Source: Mesodorylaimus sp. YZB2_4 (Eukaryota > Nematoda > Enoplea > Dorylaimida > Dorylaimidae). Taken from it: a stretch of 64,000 bases of DNA. The notes below the pieces were generated by a model. The model saw only the letters and a program-made list of their open reading frames with translations, did no database searches and was not told the origin of the DNA. The position numbers and the translations under genes are program-made. This document shows, piece by piece, positions 59,201 through 64,000 of this stretch. The number at the start of each line of letters is the position of its first letter. Position 1 is the first letter of the stretch. Location of the stretch: positions 62,001-126,000 of the forward strand of contig JASANH010000997.1 in NCBI GenBank assembly GCA_030248295.1, in the 5' to 3' direction.

Positions 59201-62200
59201 AAAATATACGAGCCGACCATATCCCTACGCCCCAACTGCGACAACAAACCGAGCAACCCAATACGTACTATCCATCTTCTGCTAGGTAAATGCCAACCTA
59301 TTGGAAACAACCGTTCGTCCGTACCCATTTTCCTCAAAGGAAAAACCCTGTTTCCCCTTTTCCTCAACTCGGAGAACGTACAAACGTTAAAAACACCTCG
59401 GCCTCCCGGTTCTATCTCTCTTGCCAAGCCGCCTGAAAAAAACTAGAGCCAACGTTCGACCTGGGCAAATACCTACGCCTAGTCAAGATATACTTCATCG
59501 AGACGACAGTCAGTTTTCTTTGGACACTGATACCCATCAAGGTCAATCGCCTTCTCACCGCCTCCTATCCCATACCCTTGCCAAATCAACTATATTACTC
59601 GAAGAGAACAGCTGTTTCTTCTCTCACTATCTCACCTGCTGACGTAAAACTGGCTCCAACCGAGCAGTTTCATTTTTACACTTTTGAAAAAGAGTCAAGA
59701 AAAGCCTGCGCCTAATTGATATACTTGCGACAACGTTAGAGTTCTCCGTCGACTTGGACAGCGCTTATTTTTGTTGGCCCTTATCCGTCAAGACTAAGAA
59801 AGCAAATCCCACGTGATACTCGCCCGACAATTGCTAGTTTTCTAACGTTCCTTCAAGACTAAACTACATGCACCAAGAATTCCAACTATGTCTAACCCCA
59901 TCGCATACTTGGCCTTTGTAAACACAAGTCAGCAGCAGCCAGGATGACGACAACAACTTTAGCAATGAATAGCTTTAAAAAAACTAGGCCGAGCTTAGAA
60001 TTGAGAATGATAAGAATTCACCCCGACCCGATGATGGTGTATGCTAAGCACATAACTGGGCACACCTTGGCAACGCGTGACACGACTGTCACATAAACAA
60101 TAAACCTCTTACCTTTCAACTTTCGCCAATCCCTACGACACTCGTTTTCGTCACTGTATTGAAAATCAACCGTTTGACAGGCCGATATCGTTGTACACAC
60201 ACATCCTCGTTTCGCGTGCAAATTGCATCCCTTCGATTCCATCGGCGTCGCGCAATTAATATCCAATAATTCTAGAAAAGCACCAATAACTCATGTAAAC
60301 ACTACCGTCAACAAATACGGTTCAAGGCACAGGGACCAAAATATAATCTTCTCTAATACTAAAGACCACTAGGAACCTGTTTACTACTTTCACTGGTCCC
60401 TCCACGCACAGGTGCTATTATCCTATACACCGTTTGATTTACGATTTCCACCTGCAACCCTAATGACGAGCATTACCAATGGTCGGTTCTTCGTCAACCG
60501 GATGTTCAATCACATCTTCCTGCATCGACGACAGGAAAGCCATTTTATCGATCAGTGGTCCAATTCAAACGATGCACCTCGGCCGACAGAACCTAGTCAC
60601 TAGTCAACCACGAAGCCAACAGCTACTGTAAGCATTCGGTCGTCACTCAAATGTGAATCAAGTCATCAAGTCCGCCCCTTTAACAGGACAAAGACGAACA
60701 AACCAGTCGATGGAGTCGCATTCGAAAGAATAGACGCGACCAAAAGAATCCTTCACTTTTTCGTTCACCAATCGCCTAGACAGAGTTCGACGGGCATGTC
60801 CCTTCATTCGATACTCGCAAGTTCTTTCAACCTCGTCTCGACAAGTTGGCGCATTCTTTCCTTCTCAACAGCCAGTTTCGTGCAGTCAATACTCGTCGAC
60901 TCGGTTTGTTATGTATCGAAATACGACGACTGCACACTCTGCACCTACACATGCCTTCTTGTACCACCAAAGTAGCAAAAGGAGCAAAATCGTAAAATTC
61001 TACTATCCACTTTACTCCAGGTGACTAGTTACAGGCTTTTTATAGTAACCAGTGTAAAAACTGCGGAATTCGAATGCAATCGAATCATCCTATTCACCAT
61101 TGCACCCAGGCCATCTCTACGCTCGACTTCAGCCGGACCTTCAGCACAGTTCGATACGCTCTACCGCCTCTCAACCACAAATTCATAATGCGATTTTCGC
61201 TGCCAATTTGGTACGCGGCCGCATCTAAACTATTACATTCGCCCTAACATCATTTTCAAGTACACTGACCAATCAGTCTCTAAAAACCAGTGTTTATAAT
61301 AACTTGGCAATGGTTTCCCAACTACGCGCACTACAGTTTGACCTTTTCCCACCAAGTTCACGAGACGAGACAAGATCAAGAAAAAAATTGACTTTAAACA
61401 ACTATGCATCATTGCTGACATATCATCAAAACATTTTCGCCGATGCGCCAGCCAAACCAGCCAGTTCAAACGTGGCCTTATTTCCATTGCAAAAATGCTA
61501 GTTTTCATTTTCACACAATACTATGTATAAACGATTCACCAATAACAGATGCTGCAAAAACTACAATACATTCCCATTTGGTCTAGGCCCTAGCCTATTA
61601 TTTGGCATCTCTTCGAGACCGCGTTCGAGGTCAAGCGCGACCCGAGTGGTCCACCATAATCCGCTTTACTCCATCTGCATTTGGACAAGATTAGAGACGA
61701 AAGCCATTGTGCTACCCGCCAAAGCTTTTATCGAACCCTTGAGTACCAGAGGACAGTTCATAAACGAATCTGTTTCCTAACGCCTAACCACAGCTGAGAC
61801 GTAGTCAAAGGGCCTTCGCAAGGACGATTAAACACACGTCTAGTCTCCTTATGTTGACCACGATGAGAACCACTTTATATTCCCACACTGCACAGGAACA
61901 ACCATCTTCCCCATTTTGCCGAATAGCCAGACCATGTCAGATCAAACGGCAGGAGTTTAGTGTTTGGGAAAAAATTTACCGTTTTCAAAATGGTCCCAGT
62001 CCATTGTGTACCATGGTCACGGTGCCGTGAGTTCGATTTGAGCATCGCAACGAGCTATTCGCAAACGTAATATACAACCTTTTCCAATACCTCCATATTG
62101 AAGAAAGTCAACAGTCAACAAAAACCACCACGTCTGGGTGCCCAGCTTGGACGGATCGAAGCGTACCAACCAGCCAACAAAACAAACACCACAAGAACGA

Positions 62201-62988
62201 TAAATTCGAAAAACACCTACGAGGAAACAACCATACAAGTTTGCAAATGTGTAGAGACGGTTTTTTGAAGCAGGATACACGGTCTGTTGTCACCTACGAT
62301 ACCAGACGAGCAGAGCAGTTGTAATACGACTGGGTCCGTATTACTGGAGGGAGTGACCGGTGGAGCTTTTGCACGCCAAAAACCCAGGGCAGCCTACCAA
62401 GTCTTCGGACCTAGTACATGGCTGAAACGTCACCCTGACGGGCGACGCGCCCAGCTGCCGGCTCCGTGCAGAGTATCGATTGCCAGTCGAGCCTCTACAC
62501 AGTGTCCTGTACAAAACAGACAACTTACCAACACACACTCCAATTTCCGATCCGTTCAACAAAACTCCTCGCGCAACCGATATTGGCCAGCAGGTTGATC
62601 CAGGCTGACAGGTTCCCAATCGCCTGGCAACACCACCACAGGTCTCGTTCGGTCTTCGAACGCATATCGTACAACATCCGCAGTCGTCCAACAAGGGGAC
62701 ACCATCATTCGGGCATTGTCTCCCACTCGAACCGTTGTTGTGACCATTATCGGACACGTTCACAAAACCGATTGCATCATCGACGCCAGCTGTACCATCG
62801 CAAATGGACGGCGTACAAGGCGGGCAAATCACGGCGTCACTGTCAAGCATATTCGGTTGATCTGGCAAAGCTGAAAATTGGTCTTCGCCGCCGCCGCCAT
62901 TATTCAGCAACTGACCGCCCACATCTCCGACGACGACGACGGCTAACAAGAGATGAAGACTAATTTTGATCACGGACGGTGTATTCAT
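50221..62988 (-). CDS. CRIM1: Cysteine-rich motor neuron 1 (CRIM1) homologue
   Basis: Fourteen exons: 62529-62988, 60113-60271, 55269-55414, 55086-55203, 54739-55032, 53698-53892, 52678-52851, 52495-52611, 52118-52378, 51799-52062, 51524-51739, 51247-51462, 50909-51187 and 50221-50696, giving 1124 aa. Exon 1 has a signal peptide (ISLHLLLAVVVVGDVG) and an IGFBP-like Cys module (CPPCTPSICDG, LLDDCGCCTIC). Exons 3-5 hold CRIM1-like Cys modules (DSVFVPAPPPEPPDCC; GKPGSCCDIYEC). Exons 6 and 7 are VWC domains, exons 8-9 are antistasin-like repeats (CSKKCAHGYEHDANGCPSC), and exons 10-13 are four more VWC domains (such as CTCHIGHVLC). Exon 14 has the membrane span (VLLSCLAGVCAILIALILLV) and a tail of about 125 aa. 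Nearly all introns are phase 1. Family members bind BMP/TGF-beta ligands and modulate their delivery. Confidence 0.93.
55415..60112 (-). other. 4.7-kb CRIM1 intron 2, compositionally biased
   Basis: The longest intron of the gene. The + strand is rich in A and C (so the transcript is rich in G and U). No repeat or nested gene was recognised. A Cys-containing open segment around 55950-56020 was considered as an extra exon but does not fit the reading phase. Confidence 0.5.
60272..62528 (-). other. CRIM1 intron 1
   Basis: 2.3 kb. It holds dispersed repeat copy B (62319-62500) close to the exon 1 donor. The rest is A/C-rich on the + strand, with no gene recognised. Confidence 0.5.
62319..62500 (+). 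repeat. Dispersed repeat, copy B
   Basis: The longer of two clear copies; see 29087-29225. It begins TTGTAATACGACTGGG and ends GATTGCCAGTCGAGC-CTCTACAC. It carries an extra internal segment (CACCCTGACGGGCGACGC, CAGCTGCCGGCTCCG) missing from copy A but echoed at 26584-26640. Confidence 0.75.
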
Positions 62989-64000
62989 TACGTTGATGAG
63001 GAAGAAGCCGTTAAAATAGGACCCCGTCGGTGGTGATTTCCAAGCATCACTGGCTCCTCATATGGGAATACCATCGCCACCGCCACCGAAGCTAGCTCTC
63101 TCGTCCCTGTAAGCACAAATATAAGCTGTTAATGCCACGAAAGCGCGCTGCCACCAGTGTATACAGCCTAATAAACGGACAACTGCGCAACCTAGCACGG
63201 CCATCAACCACTGAATAAACGGGCAGCCAATTTCCGAAGGCGGTCTCCGCACGGCATACTGTAGCAGGCTAGCCAGTCCCACCAAACCGACCAGTGACTC
63301 CACCTAAGAAAAAAAGACGCTCAGACGAAACCAGCTCCCAAAGTGAATGCTAAAAGATTCTACCGCTCTGAAGAGTTTAAAAATGCTCTTGAACCTCGTC
63401 GAACAAACACAAGTTAAGAATAGAATGGATATGGACTCTCCACTCCGCTAACAAAATAAGAAATGATGCGACCAAAAATTCCGACGTCGCTCTGTCTGTT
63501 ATCGGGAACCCAGTTCTTTGTGGACATGGGCATAAGGCGAGGGGAGGTGTGAAATAGATGAGTGACAGCAAAAACGGTGATAAGAAGACAGAGACGAAGG
63601 AGACGGAGTTGTCTTGTCGTCGTCGTGTTGGCGGCCGCACAGACCGCCAGTCGAGACCAATCGCTCGCACGCAGCTTATGTAGCTTGGACGAAATCCAAA
63701 CCGAGCTTGCGTCTGGCCGACAATGACACGGAAGTGGGACTCAACCGACCGTTCGCTTTACCGTTGTCCAGCAGACGTTGTTTTTAAGGCAAGAAAGTGG
63801 TAAAAAATGGATTCAAAAGGCGCGTTCGCGCATCGTACGATAGCAAACACTACGCTGCGGCAGTGAATGGCATCCCAACCCAGAGACAACCAAGCTAAGC
63901 TAACGAAGGAGGAAAAGCTGCTGGCTTGAAAAGTCCGTCCCAAACGAGACCTGTCGGCCCGCCGCGCGTGTCTGCGATACGTGGCGGGCGTACCTTACAA
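62989..64000. promoter_or_regulatory. CRIM1 upstream region
   Basis: 1 kb upstream of the CRIM1 start codon; should contain the promoter and 5' UTR. No coding exon was recognised. One TACTGTA motif lies near 63256. Confidence 0.4.

Noticed and set aside
1..64000. CRISPR arrays, rRNA genes, bacterial operons or prophage
   Set aside because: No regularly spaced direct repeats, rRNA segments or Shine-Dalgarno-led gene strings were seen; the DNA is eukaryotic.

Overview
The window is animal nuclear DNA, not prokaryotic. Genes are split by GT-AG introns, mostly about 50-600 bp, and acceptors are commonly TTTCAG or TTTTAG. Spliced products match bilaterian families: arginine kinase, Arp2, a Shaw Kv channel, a THIK-type two-pore K+ channel, CRIM1, TMEM179, a tetraspanin, and ATP synthase subunit s/DMAC2L. 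Arginine kinase (358 aa) indicates a protostome-type invertebrate. Compact introns, nested genes, possible trans-splice acceptors and an RTE/nematode-like LINE relic would fit a nematode or another small ecdysozoan, but the species cannot be named from this sequence. I built all gene models by hand. Codon phase closes at every junction listed.

Layout. 1.0-2.2 kb (-): single-exon MFS transporter. 3.1-6.1 kb (+): TMEM179-like gene whose 1.9-kb intron holds an intronless antisense gene (4.1-5.6 kb). 6.6-12.8 kb (-): large secreted thrombospondin-repeat and Cys/Gly-rich protein, apparently with a complete tetraspanin gene (9.2-10.6 kb) nested on the same strand in one intron. 15.8-18.6 kb (+): Shaw-type Kv channel in which two selectivity-filter residues depend on a 6-nt micro-exon. 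18.8-21.2 kb (-): coiled-coil protein of unknown family. 21.7-33.7 kb (+): four tightly packed same-strand genes: a sushi-domain receptor, DMAC2L, a SAM methyltransferase and a four-zinc-finger protein. 34.1-37.5 kb (-): THIK-type K2P channel, with a decayed copy of a zinc-finger-gene exon in its intron. 39.3-41.2 kb (-): Arp2. 41.5-42.9 kb (-): decayed LINE. 45.3-46.7 kb (+): arginine kinase. 50.2-63.0 kb (-): 14-exon CRIM1 homologue with the same overall domain order as the vertebrate protein.

Many genes act at the cell surface or in excitable cells: two K+ channels, CRIM1, sushi receptor, tetraspanin, TMEM179, and arginine kinase as phosphagen buffer. Nothing shows they form a pathway; they are probably neighbours by chance. 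The + strand cluster at 21.7-33.7 kb has short spacers and AG acceptors just upstream of two start codons, which could reflect polycistronic transcription with trans-splicing. Non-coding DNA holds palindromes, a dispersed repeat, a tandem repeat, tRNA-like relics and an over-represented TACTGTA motif.

The most unusual observations are the 6-nt selectivity-filter micro-exon, the two nested-gene arrangements, the modular TSP1/Cys-Gly protein built entirely with phase-1 introns, and the duplicated exon fragment inside the K2P gene. I found no clearly new multi-gene system.
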